Of a stretch of 64,000 nt of DNA, positions 24,652-37,600 are shown one piece after another. The stretch covers positions 134,508,057 through 134,572,056 of the forward strand of contig NC_044277.2 in NCBI RefSeq assembly GCF_004027225.2, given 5' to 3'. The position numbers were made by a program, and so were the translations under genes. A model generated the notes under the pieces. That model was not told where the DNA came from. It searched no databases and was given only the letters and a program-made list of their open reading frames with translations. Each line of letters opens with the position of its first letter. Within the stretch, counting starts at the first letter, position 1. This stretch comes from Strigops habroptila (taxonomy: Eukaryota; Chordata; Aves; Psittaciformes; Psittacidae).

Positions 24652-27283
24652 AAGCATGTCTGTGTGGGGTCCTGGGGCCTGGGGAGTTCAATAGTTTTCC
24701 TGTCTAGTAAGAGAGTAAAAGAAGATTTTGTTACACTCTTAAAATATGGGCTTTATGCTGTGGCTCACAGTATGAGCTCTTCTTTTTATCTCAGACATTA
24801 TGTTATGGATCAAAAAAACCCTCACAGACATCTTAGAAGAAGCCCTAGGATTCAGCTGTAGATCTCAGTCTCTGTCCCAAATTCCAGAACTGATGATACC
24901 TGCTGTGATTTTGGATTGTCTTTAGTCAAATAATAATTAAATTTCTCAAATCTGAATATGTAACAAAATCATCTAATATCTTTCTGTATAATGTACTGGT
25001 GCCTCTGCTTGTGCCAGGATTACTTAAAGACAGAATTCTTGTCTTGGAGAAATAACATCACCTCCAGGAATCTGTGGAAGTGAGTAGGGAGCTTGCCAGG
25101 AGACTAGCGGCTGTCCCTGCGTTTCAGAGAGCCTCATGCCTATGACAGGGAGCAGTCAGCAAGCAGGACTGGAAACAGCATTTCCTGAACATCCTTCTCT
25201 AGGGTGCAGCATTTTGTGCTTGCATTTATTTGCACACAGTTTTGCAGAACCATGCAGTTTACTCTCATCTTTTTCCTGAGCCTAGATTCACAACCAGCAT
25301 TCAAAGTTTATTCGCTTGGAGAGAGTCATATCGATTTGCCAACAGTATTTTTCCAGCACTCTTTCCAAAATTATGTTAACAGCTAAATAGCTCCAAAATA
25401 GTAAGAGCCTGAGTGCATGAAAGGCAATAATGATGTCAGCACTGTCACAACAATTTTGGACTGGTTTGGACTGAAAGAATATGGTCGCTATAATGTGAGC
25501 ACACTGGAGGAGGCTGCACTGGAGACAGTATTAACTGAGGAGACCTGTAAGCTCAGGAAGGGGAGGCGGCAGCAGTTACAAGATATAGGACAGAACTGGG
25601 TATGAGAGATAGGATATATTCAGTCCTGGAGGAGGAATTAGCTACTAAATCCATCTCCTTCCCCTCCCCCATGTCACAGGTGAGACTTCTCAGACATGTC
25701 AGTTCAAGATAAAAACTCAATTTTGTATTAGAGAGAATTCTCTGCAAGCGATGATCCATCACATGTGATGGAGCATTCTGACAGCATCTTCCCCAGCAGA
25801 ATTCTGGCAAAAGAAAAATGGCATTTTCTACCCACATAAAATCTCTGCCACAGCTCAAAGCCCAGAGGAAAACTGCAAGAACAATGATCAGATATGAACA
25901 GTGTGTTTCAAGCTAATCAGAAGTGTAATTATATGCTTTGCCTGCTATAGCCACATTACTGAAAGTAGTACGATCCTAGGAGTAGGACCCTGGAAAGACA
26001 ACACATACCTGTATTGGTGGAGATGCAGGAGCACAGCTTGGAGCACTGTTGCTCTAAAATCAATCACTGCCACTGTTTTCATAATCAACATAGAAAAAGA
26101 CATCCGCAGTCCAGTCTCCTAGCAGTGATATATTTTTCACATACTTACTTTCTTGTACTGATATAACCTAGAAAGACAATTAATAAGTAACACTGTCATG
26201 AGCAACACTGGAACTGCAGCTTTTGCAACTTTCCTAAGTATATAACATGCAAATGATGTTGGTGCAATTCCCCCAAGTGTTGAGTATCTCTGAAACTCAG
26301 ATCCTCGCACTTAAGATCCTGTTCATAGACTTTTCATTAGGAGAGCCAGATTAAAATTGTCTTATGATCTTGTGCTGGAAGTAATAGGACATATAACACT
26401 GTAAGAATGGCTGTATTTGATATTCAGGTATTACTGGTTTTAGGTTTTACTGAACCTGTTTCAAATACAGATAAAGTAGGTAGATGATGAAACCCTTTAA
26501 TAAAAGGCTGCAAAATACAGAAAGCCATAAAGGTCAATGCTTTCTCTTTATGGTAGCTCATAGTCAGAGACATAGAAGTACATTGAGGCTGGCTTACTCA
26601 GCTCAAGAAAGATATACCTTGCAGTTTACACAGAATTTGAGAGTTCAGGGTGTTGCACGAAACAAGGGATGATTAAATGTCATACATCAGGGCCTAAAAT
26701 AATCTCTATTTCATAATGACTGACAGAACTTTGAGGTATCTACTGAAACAACTGGTGCAGGTCAATGGCCAACACTAGCTGCCAACAGATCATGCATTTA
26801 AAGCCACATGATAATTCCTGTGATTTTGAGTAAATATAGAAATATTTCTGCTATATGTTTAGGGCACATGACTTACAATTAGCATTACTGTGCTACAAAA
26901 ATGTTAAAAAACAACCCTTCCCCTCCCAGCATTACTGACACTATGGAGGACTAGGCACAGATTTCAAACCTATTCAGAACCACGTGATCACACCAAGTCC
27001 CACAAGTCCTGAGTATAAAATGGAATGCAGAAACTAGATTGTATATCTAAATGAGTTTCCCAGTGGTGTTGCAAGGTATCCTGACATCCATGAAATACCT
27101 GACATCAAGAGACATCCTTAGCTTAGCAGGGCTGCCGATGGCTGCTGCATAAAGCTGGAGAGCCAATTTGAAAGGCAGAGGACAGCAGCAATGAAAGACA
27201 CCGAGCTGGGGGGGGAATCAAGACCTGCTTTTGAAGTCCTCATTCTATTTCTCAGCTCATATGATGATGCTCAGAAAAAAATA

Positions 27284-27659
27284 CATAGAATCATAGAATC
27301 ATAGAATCGTAAGGGTTGGAAAGGACCTTAAGATCATCTAGCTTCAACCCCCCTGCCATGGGCAGGGACACCTTGCCCTAAACCACATGGTTCAAGGCTC
27401 TGTCCAACCTGGCCTTGAACACCGCCAGGGATGGAGCATCCACAACCTCCCTGGGCAACCCATTCCAGTGCTTCACCACCTCACTGTAAAGAACTTCTTC
27501 CTTATATCTAATCTAAACTTCCCCTGTTTAAGTTTGAACCCATTCCCCCTTGTCCTACCACTACAGTCCCTAAGGAAGAGTCCCTCCCCAGCATCCTTGT
27601 AGACCCCCTTCAGATACTGGAAGGCTTCTATGAGGTCTCCACACAGCCTTCTCTTCTCC
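27284..27659 (-). mobile_element. CR1 LINE 3' fragment, minus strand
   Basis: About 375 bp of the CR1 3' end in minus orientation. The left border is the CR1 terminus with three consecutive ATAGAATC-type octamers, followed by the conserved GGTTGGAAAGGACCTTAAGA block. It runs through the last part of ORF2, now full of stops and frameshifts, and stops abruptly at CTTCTCTTCTCC. Confidence 0.95.
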
Positions 27660-30600
27660 TGTTTTTCTTGCTTAGGCCTGTGATATTTCAGCTGTTAGCC
27701 ACTGGCTACCTGTAACACAAAGGCCCTTACCCTTAGCATACCAAGAAGGCAGCGAGCATAGCTTTACTTGTGATGCTTTGACAGCCTCTTCTCAGGGAGC
27801 CCAGAAATGTGGTTTTGTCATACTCCTTTTTCCTGGTGCTGGCAGCTTCCAAAACCTGCTGCTTCCATCACGATTACTGCCCTCTCCTCCCATGACTGCT
27901 GCCGACTTGCCGGGGTCTGCAGCAGGGCTCAAACGGCCCCGCAGAGCAGTTTCGAGGCAAGGTGAAAGAGTAGCAGCAATAAAAACCTTCAGCTTTGGTA
28001 AGCTGCAGGACCCAGCAGCTGCAGCATTATCAGTTGTAGGACGGGTTGTTTGGCAAGATCTGAGAAAGAAAGAGTCCGGGGCAGACAGTGGAAGCACTTC
28101 TGAAACAAAAGTGAGAGAACCCTGCAGTATTCGGGAGCAAAGGGTCACAGAGAAAGGCACTTGAAAAACTGGTGCTCTTCAGACGTCCTTCTGAGTTTTT
28201 GTTCTCACTGTCAGCGAGGACTCTCAGCCTACATGTATCAAATGATTTTTAATAACTTCAATTAATCTGGAAGGAAGAATTATCATCAGAAATTATCATC
28301 TGAATTATCATCAGAAATTATCATTTCTAAATATCTGAATTATTTCAGAAGAAAAGCAAGTGATGTTTGGAAATGCAAAGAAAAAGATAAAAAGTATTCT
28401 TATAGTGATTCTATAGGGGTATAATAAAAGAAACAGAAAGGGACGAGAACTATCTGCAGTGTGATGTGATGTGTTCATACCTTGGACTTAACTATGATTT
28501 AGGGAAAGACAGACCCTAAATGGAACTTTATCACATTCCTAATCTTCCCAGCCAAAATCCACAGCTACATACAGATAAGCATATATTATCAAAATTAGGC
28601 AACAGATTTGGCCTGGGTAATTTCCAGTTGTTTCTGCCTGAGTGTGGTCAAAAAAAGAGAATCCTTTTGCAGTAATTGGTTCTGCTACTGTACTTATCCC
28701 CAATTTTCTAAACTGTCAAGCCTCATTTCTTCTGTTATGTAGATTGACAGTCCTTTCAATAGTAATTCTCATTATGAAGGACACCATGGCCTAGTTTTCT
28801 GGGGTAGGCACCAAACGAGGGAAATGTAGCCTGCTATTACTTTGTCCATGGTGCTCTGTAATGCTGATAATGGTATTGGGTTCCTTCTCATACGCTGGCA
28901 ATTTGCTAGACAGGACGATTGACAGAGCTGTAATTCATCAGCCACGGGCTTGGGTCTAATAGATGGTGGCAAGGTGGCAAGAGTCCCAGTGTAGATGATT
29001 GGAGCTGAACAAAGTGGGGGGATTTCAAAGGTCCAGCTGCTGTTTTCATGTATTGTGATGCAGCCACGTGAAATAATAATTCACTCAGGATTACAAAAGA
29101 AGATGGGTTGCTGAAGAGAGGAGGAGCTTCCATTAAACCATGTGGCAGAAGGCAGGGTTTCCTCTCTGTCAGTCCTCCTCTGAAATAGTGTCCTTCATAG
29201 AATTCTATTAATTCATTACCAATTTGATAGGAAAAAGGTTGTGTTTCCATCAAGCCTTTTATCCTTTAATTAGATTTTTCTGTTATTGATGCTCTCATAA
29301 TAAAGGTTATATTTGAATGGAATTTATACACTTACATGGCATTTAAAACTGCACAGGAACACTGTGTGAAGTCATTGCATGCAAAAATGCTATTAGCTGC
29401 ATGTCAGCATCCAATAAACTCTCTGCACTTTTAATCCTTTTTTAAGATCTTGAAGCTTATCTGATGTTATGACATTTTATGGCATTTAAATGTCTCAGCA
29501 GTGGGTCTTTGTTCTTCTTCTCATGCGCACAGCTCTTCTATGACTGAAAGAGCTCTAACATTGCAGAAGAAGCAGGGAAGATGACAAAATGGGCTGCATT
29601 GCCAATTATTTCTCAAGTAAATTGTTGTAGCCAGTTGAACTGCAAACACAAGCTGAAAGCTCAGTCTTTTCCAGTGGTTTGTAGCATGCTGAGGCAATCA
29701 GGAGTTGGAAGGATGCTTGCACCAAAAACAAAGTTAAATTCAGCTGGAAGGTCTAAAGGGAAGAAGTATGAAACACTGGTCTGGTATTGTAAAGACATAT
29801 TACCACATACTGGATGATCCGTTGTGAAACTGTTCTCAAAAGCTTCAAACTGCCAACTGGTTTCAGACACAACACAAGGGGTTTGTAAAATGAAACCTGA
29901 CACAAGTGAGAATATTTTAAACGACTGAGAAACGGTGTGTGCTTATTTCATTAACCACTTTCCCTGCAGTGCTTCACATCCTAACGTCACAGCGGTGGGC
30001 AGGCAGGCAAGCAGCCCAAACCCAAACCCAATGGAGCAGCTGCCCCCGTGTGCAACGCAAACATGGAGCAAGCAAGTGGAGAGCAGGGCAGGAGTGTGGT
30101 CAGGTCTTTTGCTTTTGGTAACGCAGTAAGGGGGTCAGGCATTCATTTTGCAAGTTGTTAGTCTCTCAGGTACTCTGCATCAGGTGTGAATGCGCTCCCC
30201 CACCAACGCAACAGGTTTTGGCTTAATGTTGATACATACATGTAACCTGTCTTCCACCAGGCCTTTTATGCTCTTGGGTATGTATGTAACCAACCGCAAC
30301 CACATTCATCTTGTACTGCCAGGATGCTGACCACATAGCCAGACAGAGAGGACTCAGTAACTAAGGAGCTCATACTATTATAAATACAATAAATCCAAAA
30401 GAGTGGCAGGAATGGCAGTCTTTATTGCCTGTGTGCTTGCCTTGGGCTTGTTCTGTCAAAGGGAATGCTGACACACAGCGCTGACTAAGGAAGAGGACAC
30501 TGAGTCTTGCTGGAGTCCCTAACAAAAGGAGATTCTAATGTATAAATCTATGCAAGGACATAACAGCATCATACAGGTATGGGCAGACCTTGTGAATGGA

Positions 30601-33169
30601 TCTTGCACCTATTAGGTGCAGCAGAGGCATTTTGAGGTAAAATCCAGTGCAAGTTCTTAGTTTCAGTGCCTAAGCCAGCTCATTGCAGAACTGGCTGTCT
30701 CCAGAGGCCTGTATCAAATGCTTATACCAGAGGTGGCTTTACTGCTTGTTCTTTTACTGAGAACGGAAAACTCTCAAATCAAATGGCTTTGTCCTGCAAA
30801 GAATCGCCAAGACATTTCTAAGAAATACAGTTCTAAGAAATAGATTTTTTTCAAGTAGCGTAACGTTTGTTCTTGCCAAGTTTTAAAGGAGACAAATCCA
30901 ATTCGTATAGAAGGGATCTCTATCCTTCTGCCAGTCAAAAGATTTGCACACTTTTAGGAGAACTGACCTCAGCCTCCAAATTGCTTCCCTGAGGAAGCAA
31001 ACTGCAAGTACAAGAGTTGTTCGGTGCCATGTAACCCAGAAGAGAAATGAGACCTCAGGATGTTGGAGACCAAGCTGAGGCTGGCCTGACCTCGACTATT
31101 TTGAGAGAGAAATATATTTTTGTAGACCTCAAACTGTACTGAGTTCTTGAGCCCAGCTGAACATGTGCCTAACAGTCTGTGGGACTGAGTATAGGTGTGC
31201 TGGTTTCCTGGGATCTGGCAGGAAGGCTCTGTATGGTTTATGTGTAACATGTTACTTGGGGTACACCACAGTCTATTTCTGGCTACCCTGTGGTAGAGCT
31301 GTGGATTTTCTCTCTGAGGATACTTCAACAAAACTAAACATTATGCTGCTCTCACTGGCAGATCTCATGCACTGTTTAGAAGGGACTCAGCTCCAGGTGA
31401 GCAAAAGCTGGGCTGGATGGATGTCATCCGTGGTGCTGGCAATGACTGTAGGTAGACCAAAATTCACAAAATAGAGCTGCAGCAATAAAAATCAAACGTT
31501 GTTGGGCTGCACTTCTGGGAACCCATCTTCGAAAATGTCAGTCATGATGCAAATAACCATCAGATGTCTTCCCTGGGGAAGACATGTTTACTCATGTAAA
31601 ACATTCTGACTAGCCACTGACAGCTATTTATATTCCAATTTCTCCACATATTTTGTGTAAATATTAGTCTGTGGTCCAGGCTGAGGTTGTTTCTAACTTT
31701 ATCTTGGTTGGTTTGCCTGCACTTGTTTATAATACTCTTGCCACCTTTCCTGAAAGTTGCCATGCAGCTAAATTTATGATCTTTCTGACCTCTGCAGAGA
31801 ACTAAAGGAAACATCACAGCTCCATCTCCTCAGCATGAAGGATGCCACAGTGCAGGCACGAGTTGGTCTCAGATCCACTTTACTGAAAATTTCTGACAAA
31901 CACCCTTTCAACACATGAGAAAAAGAGGTATTCAAGTGGTTTCTGGGTGGAAACACTTCAGATAATTTAGTCTGCCTAGCACCAGTTACAAACACCAGTT
32001 CAACCCATGTCTCCTGCCTCGATCCTTCACCTGCAGCAGGTCTTTACTCCAGATCCCTTCCTTCCTAAGAGCTATAAAATGCTGAAAATTAAAAACAAAA
32101 CCATTTTTGTAGGTTGTGTTTTTCAAAAGCTAATTTTTCTCGTGGTAAAGCTTGCACTTAATTTCTAGTTTCAGTTTGTCTGCCTTGAGCTTTCACTCAT
32201 TCACCAGATAACAGATCCCACTATAATCAGAAATCTTTCTTGTAGTCTAAACATGCTGAAATTTAAATTATATTATGCATCAGATTGAAGTATCTCACTG
32301 AAGTTTATTGGCAAGACCTCAAGTCATTCTTTTGCTTTCTTTGTTAATCCTTTTTGATCTCTCAGCATAAATTCTGATGTTGACACTATGAAAATATTTA
32401 TAGCACTTCAGGAATGACAGAGACATGATCCCTCCTAGTGACAGATACATCACATGGGCTTCCATTGCTAGTCACACATTTCTTCTTTCCTCAATGTATT
32501 TAATGCTGTCTTGTCATCAAGTGATGCAAATCCATCTGTACTAATGACTTCACCTCACTTATATTTACACTTTGGTAATATGTGTCCTCTCTAAATTGTA
32601 TCCTGAATTATATTTCTTTTTCAGATCAGTATAAAGAAAGTGAAAGCAACTGTCAGGCACTACATGGAACTCCGCTAGAAATGCTTCTTCCCATTCAAAG
32701 TTAGTTACATATTAATATCATTTAGTTAATTTTAGGTAGTTTTAATTATTTTAAATCAAAGATATAACATGGAATATCAGCACAAAATTATTTTTATAAT
32801 CTCATCAAATTAGAAGTTAAGCTTACTTGACATCTAGGTTAGTAAAATAATTTTATTTAAATTTTTTAAGTCATTACACATTGATTTCTCCCCCCGTTCA
32901 ATCCACTGCCTAGTTTTGACCAGTGCAAATTATGTATTGTGTCTTCTTTTCCAGGACTGCACTGATGGTGCAGTCTCTGTCTTTACTCCATTAGAATACG
33001 ACCAGTCTTCTGGCTTTTCTGTCCTGGAAACTTTCTCAGCCTACGACGCTGAATTAGGAACAAAGTCAAAGGTTCAGAAAGTTTCTGAACAATTCTTTCA
33101 ATATTTCTACATGAAGAGAGGGATCCAAATCCATCCTTTTTACTTAAGGGTACCTCAGTGCTATGCTTT
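27660..33169. other. Intergenic sequence, no gene seen
   Basis: No accepted gene. A mildly GC-richer patch at 27778-28164 carries long open frames on both strands (128 and 122 codons) without recognisable domains. A 25-bp tandem duplication lies at 28277. Homeodomain-motif-rich AT sequence occurs around 29.18-29.31 kb. Splice-like signals near 32637 and 32955 (TTTCTTTTTCAG, CTTCTTTTCCAG) have no recognisable coding sequence after them. Confidence 0.6.
28277..28326 (+). repeat. 25-bp tandem duplication, nearly identical
   Basis: GAATTATCATCAGAAATTAT plus five bases occupies 28277-28301 and is repeated at 28302-28326 with one mismatch. Each unit is itself built from two AATTATCATC-like half units, so it expanded by steps. 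Confidence 0.9.
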
Positions 33170-33253
33170 AGTGGTGGTCTTGGCAGTCCTGGGGTAATGG
33201 TTGGACTTGATGATCTTAAAGGTCTTTTCCAACCTAGTTGATTCTATGATTCA
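33170..33253 (+). mobile_element. CR1 LINE 3' terminal fragment, plus strand
   Basis: The last 80 or so bases of a CR1 element on the plus strand. It has the TTGGACTTGATGATCTTAAA block, then AGGTCTTTTCCAACCT, ending ATTCTATGATTC. The 5' border is approximate. Confidence 0.92.
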
Positions 33254-34119
33254 ATGACTTTAGCTATAAAATATTTGGATGAAGTAGTGTTGTACAACCC
33301 TGAAACATCTGATAGACACAGTGACAGCAGATGTCATCTTCAGTGTGAAACAGGTATTTATGCTCAGTAGACAAAGCAGAGAGCTGGGCTTAGGTTTTGC
33401 TGCTGAACATCATGTGAGTGTCAATGCTTCTCAGCAGGAAATATGAAACACAACGCTGACTCACTTTGGTGTCTACTGCAAACCCACAAAACATCATTCT
33501 TTGAGTCTCACAAGTCTCGGGCTTGGCAAAGACCATTGATTTATGCACTTTGTTGTTTTTTTTCTGAAAGTATGGTTTGCTCTGAAGAAATTGGTAAAGC
33601 TTGTGCTTGCACAGTGCTAGGACTCTGAGAAGCCTGACCTAGCCATCTCCTTGCCTCGGCTTCCTCTGTTTACAGCAACTCTCTACTTGGTTTAAGGACA
33701 GATTCATTGTACTGAAACTCCCCTTTGGGAAGACAGCAACAAACAATCCTAAACTATATTCATTGCAAGTATCCATTAAAAGAAAAAAAAAAGAAAGTTT
33801 TGAGCTCAGTTTTCAGATTTTGGAACAGACATGAAAACATATCTCCAATAATCAAAACACAGCAATTACCAGTTACTATTTAATGAATGACAGGTTTCAT
33901 TCAGACTAACTGGCACTCTTTTTCCCCACCTTCCTTTCTGGCACTGCAATATAGAGCCAGACTCTTTATGATAACTCTATTTTGCTAATTAATCTAATTA
34001 AGTGCTGTATGTAATTTTGCAGAGTGGAGCAGGCTATTCAAGATTGTCATCATTAGGTTAAAGAGCTGACAATTGATGGAGATAATTTTTTCTTAACAGG
34101 CTGTAACCTTTCTGCAAGC

Positions 34120-34141
34120 AACCCCCTCCCTCAGGGGGGTT
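34120..34141. repeat. C/G hairpin with 7-bp stem
   Basis: AACCCCC at 34120-34126 and GGGGGTT at 34135-34141 are perfect reverse complements around an 8-base loop. There is no T-tract or gene next to it to suggest transcription termination. Confidence 0.6.
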
Positions 34142-34586
34142 CTTCAATTAAATCAATAATGCTTCTGGGGAGAAGGAACTTTGCTTTTTAAGAATCATGA
34201 GCTTTGCTTGAGAAGAGAAGCAGCAGCTGGTTATTAATACCTGCCGTGCTCAGCTTTGACAAGCTTGCATTTAAGAATAGCAATTACTGTCTAGCTATGG
34301 TGCAGGCTGAGAAGTCAGGGTTTTGAAGGTGTTAAGTGGGGTCCGGAAGTACCTTGGCAAAATAATACAGTATCTTGATTGGGTAAATGACAAGACTTGG
34401 AGTGGTTCCTAGGCAGGCTGGGGAAATGTGCTTTAATCTGCTGGCATATTTGTTGTTGTTCGGATACAAGAAGACCTGACAAAAAGATAAATGTAACTGG
34501 AGGAGGAGATGGAGAGTGCTCATCATGATCACTCTTTTGCCAGCCTTAAAGCTCTAATAAGCAGGACCTGGAGGGATATTTTTGGC

Positions 34587-34620
34587 TTTTTTTTCTTTTT
34601 TTTTTTTTTTTTTCTTTTTT
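34587..34620 (+). repeat. Poly-T tract with sparse C interruptions
   Basis: Thirty-four bases, nearly all T, with two isolated C. On the minus strand it is an A-tract, but no retrogene sequence precedes it. Confidence 0.95.
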
Positions 34621-37600
34621 AACACCATTCCCAAATGCCATAGTTTTGCCTGGGAGCCCCTCAGTCTGGTGCTGACCAGACACTGATGTCCCTGATCTAG
34701 GCAAGCTCAGGGTGAGCTCAGTGGTGACTGCATGCAGGCAGGTCAGAGCTCTGTCCATGGAGCAGCCAAACCCATGTGGGTCCTCCTGATGGCTGTCAGG
34801 AGCTCTGTAAAGGGAGGCTTCTGCAGCAGGCAGTGGGAGATTTTCTAGTGGTCAGTTTTGCTCCAGATGCCTGGTTACTTTCTGTGACAAAAGGTTGTCT
34901 AGCAGCTCACTGTGGCTGGGTCACAACTCCTTCCCTTGGCTCAGCTCCTCCGCTGCTCTGGCTCATGGCATCCTGAGGACATGGCCACAGAGACACCTCT
35001 GTCTCCCTTCCTGCACAGCCTGACCTGGCCGGTAACAAGCTTGTCTTTGTTAGCTCCTGGTTTTGTGTGAAACATCTCCCTTTTTGTAGTGAACACGGCT
35101 ACTTTCTGCCTTCCTTTTATTTCTCAGACCTGATTCTTCAACCACGGCAGTTCTCAGGCTGGCGAGCGCTGGAGCAATGTCCTCTGCAGAGCTCGTTCTC
35201 CTTAGTGAGCGGTTGCCAGCTCTGTTGCACAAAGATCTGGCCAGTTTGGGGAAGCACAAAAGAAACAAAACTGGCACGAGGTAATACGTAGCAATAAACC
35301 CATGGCTTCAACAAGAAGCAAGCCTGAAACATTTCAGCAGCTTTTGGTTTTGGTGCGTTTTAAGGTTTCGTACAATGTTATGGTTTGCCCTCAGCTTGTT
35401 TGAGGCGGTTGGTCTATCTTCACTTAATACTGTTCATTAAAAACTTCAGGAATATGACAGGTGGCCAAAAGGAAAAGGTTTTTCTCTACAAAAGGTCTCT
35501 GAGCACAGGCTGCCAGTACTAATTAAGAAAGGTTAAATCAAAGTCCAAATCTGTACGAAACCGGTGGCCAGGGATCCCATTGGGAAGGGAATATTTGGAC
35601 AAAATTAATGTAGAGAATTTCCGATATGATCTTAGAAATTTTCCCATTGCCTGGGTCCGTTGAACTAATTTCTAGCAGGTACCTTGACTCAAAAGACAGG
35701 GCTTTTTTTGCTCTGGCTACAGCTTTTAACAGTACAGTAGGTAATATACAGCCACAAAAACATACCATGGTTTCTTGTTGTTTTCTTAAATAGGAATTTA
35801 CCACTGCTGTGGACACTAAATTTATTCCATTCCCTGTATTATACAATTACAGCATTTTTTACTTGGCTCTTAGAGTTAGAAAGTTACTTTGTGCAATGAA
35901 GGAAGAGAATTAGCTTTTATTAAATTGAGAAACTGGCTTTATAGGGATTTTGAAGGTTTTATTCAAGTCTTTACTTCCACCATCTTTGCAATATTCAGTC
36001 AAAGTTCTCATCCTTCTAAAGATGCACACGGCAGCATGCTCATGAAGTGTCCCTGCAAAGCTGATTGTGCCATCAAGAGAGGCAGTTGCACAATGCGACT
36101 TCTATGCTGTAGCCACAACTGAGAGCTTTCTGTTTGTATCAAAAGCAAAGTCTGCTCAGAAAAATTAGGGGTAAACCCCCAATTTATTCTTATGTTGCTG
36201 TTGTGTGTTCAGCTAGGTTTTAGTGGCACAAGAACTATCAGAGGTGATGTCGCAAGAGGCTCTTCAGGTAGCAAATGTGGTGCCATTAGTTAAAAGAATT
36301 AGACTGAGGCATCTGAAAAATGGGACTGCAAGTCGTTGGACATTATTTCTCCTATGGGACGTTTATACTAACTATAACTGTAACTATACTCAGCATTACT
36401 TTCTTTTGAGAGATTGAATAATGTGCTAGTCAGAGCACCAGAGCTGCTGCAAGGCTATTTATGTAGTTACTTGTCTGTACCAGATGCACCAAAGAGAAGG
36501 GACTGCCAGCGAGAGCAGAGCAGTGCACACACACAACCTAAGCTCTCTTCCTGACATTGTCATTCAGCACATCAAATTCCACATGGCAAATCAGCTTCCT
36601 AAGCTCTGTACCTCTAAATGAAACAGATGGGCTGTATCAGCTTCCTCCCACTGTTAAATGAGGATGAAGCACATACTGATGAAAACTCCCCCTGGCAGAT
36701 TGCCTTGAAGTCTACAGGCTCCAAGGAACACAAAGGGTTAACCTTATAGAAGGGTGACTTTTTTTCCATGTTCTCATTTGAGGGAGAAGGGACTTTTATT
36801 TTTAATATTTTTCCATGTGGATTTTGTCTTACTTTAGTTTTTGAGGGTTGCTCTAAATTAATACAATGTTCATTATGCTCCTTGCACAGATCGGCACACG
36901 ATTTTGCCATTAGGAGGAGGCAACACAGAAATGACAGCACAGAAATGGCAGAATTGGGCAATTCTGCTGTTGTATTTGTGTTATAAAAGCAAAGAAAACT
37001 CCTCATGCTTCTGCTAATCCTGTATGTGTTTTAAGGGGAACTAGATGTACATTAATTTAAAAACCCCAGTTCTGTGTAATACATAATATTTGTAAGAAAA
37101 TAACATTTGATACACAGTCAGCAAACAATTTAAGTCAAAATTAAACTAGAGATCATAGATCTATGTTATATTGTGATCTTTAAATGGGCAGAGAAGCAGT
37201 GTAGGTTTATACATTCATATATCTTGCTTAGCACTGTTTATTTTCTCTAATGACTTCGGTTCACTCAATCAATTTTTCTGAAGCCTGGCTTATAGCTGGA
37301 GGGTATTTCTGACTTATTCAGGCATCTTGAAATACTTTACAAATAAAACAGAGGCAACTGACCATAAAGAATAGGGTATTAGCAATGGTGATATTAACAT
37401 TTTCTCAGCAGAAGCGATGGAGGAGAAAAAAGCCCACTCCCTCTTTGGGGAATGACAGCTACTTGTCTGGAGGATGTAAGAAGGAAGGAAAGTGAGCTCG
37501 GAAATAATTGCCCTGGATCCTCATTATGGTGACACTGTTTCACAGGACAGGAATATATTTGGTATAGCTACTGCAGAACCAGTATTGGCCTTCTCTGTGT

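Larger units (their letters stand above)
19752..27283. other. Intergenic sequence, no gene seen
   Basis: No open frame has splice support or recognisable protein features. It contains short simple repeats and one 32-bp tandem duplication. A GA-rich purine stretch around 23.90-23.97 kb contributes long but low-complexity opposite-strand frames. A transcript extending beyond the called 3' UTR cannot be excluded. Confidence 0.6.

Noticed and set aside
27387..27602. 71-codon plus-strand open frame
   Set aside because: It is an antisense translation of the minus-strand CR1 fragment at 27284-27659.
32916..33197. 93-codon plus-strand frame after a CTTCTTTTCCAG acceptor
   Set aside because: Its last part is CR1 DNA, the rest matches nothing I know, and no donor or partner exon was found. 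A non-coding RNA exon remains possible.
36614..37006. 130-codon minus-strand frame, the longest minus-strand frame in the intergenic region apart from the CR1 ORF
   Set aside because: Composition is not protein-like, nothing is recognisable, and an opposite-strand frame overlaps. About this length is expected by chance in 64 kb.
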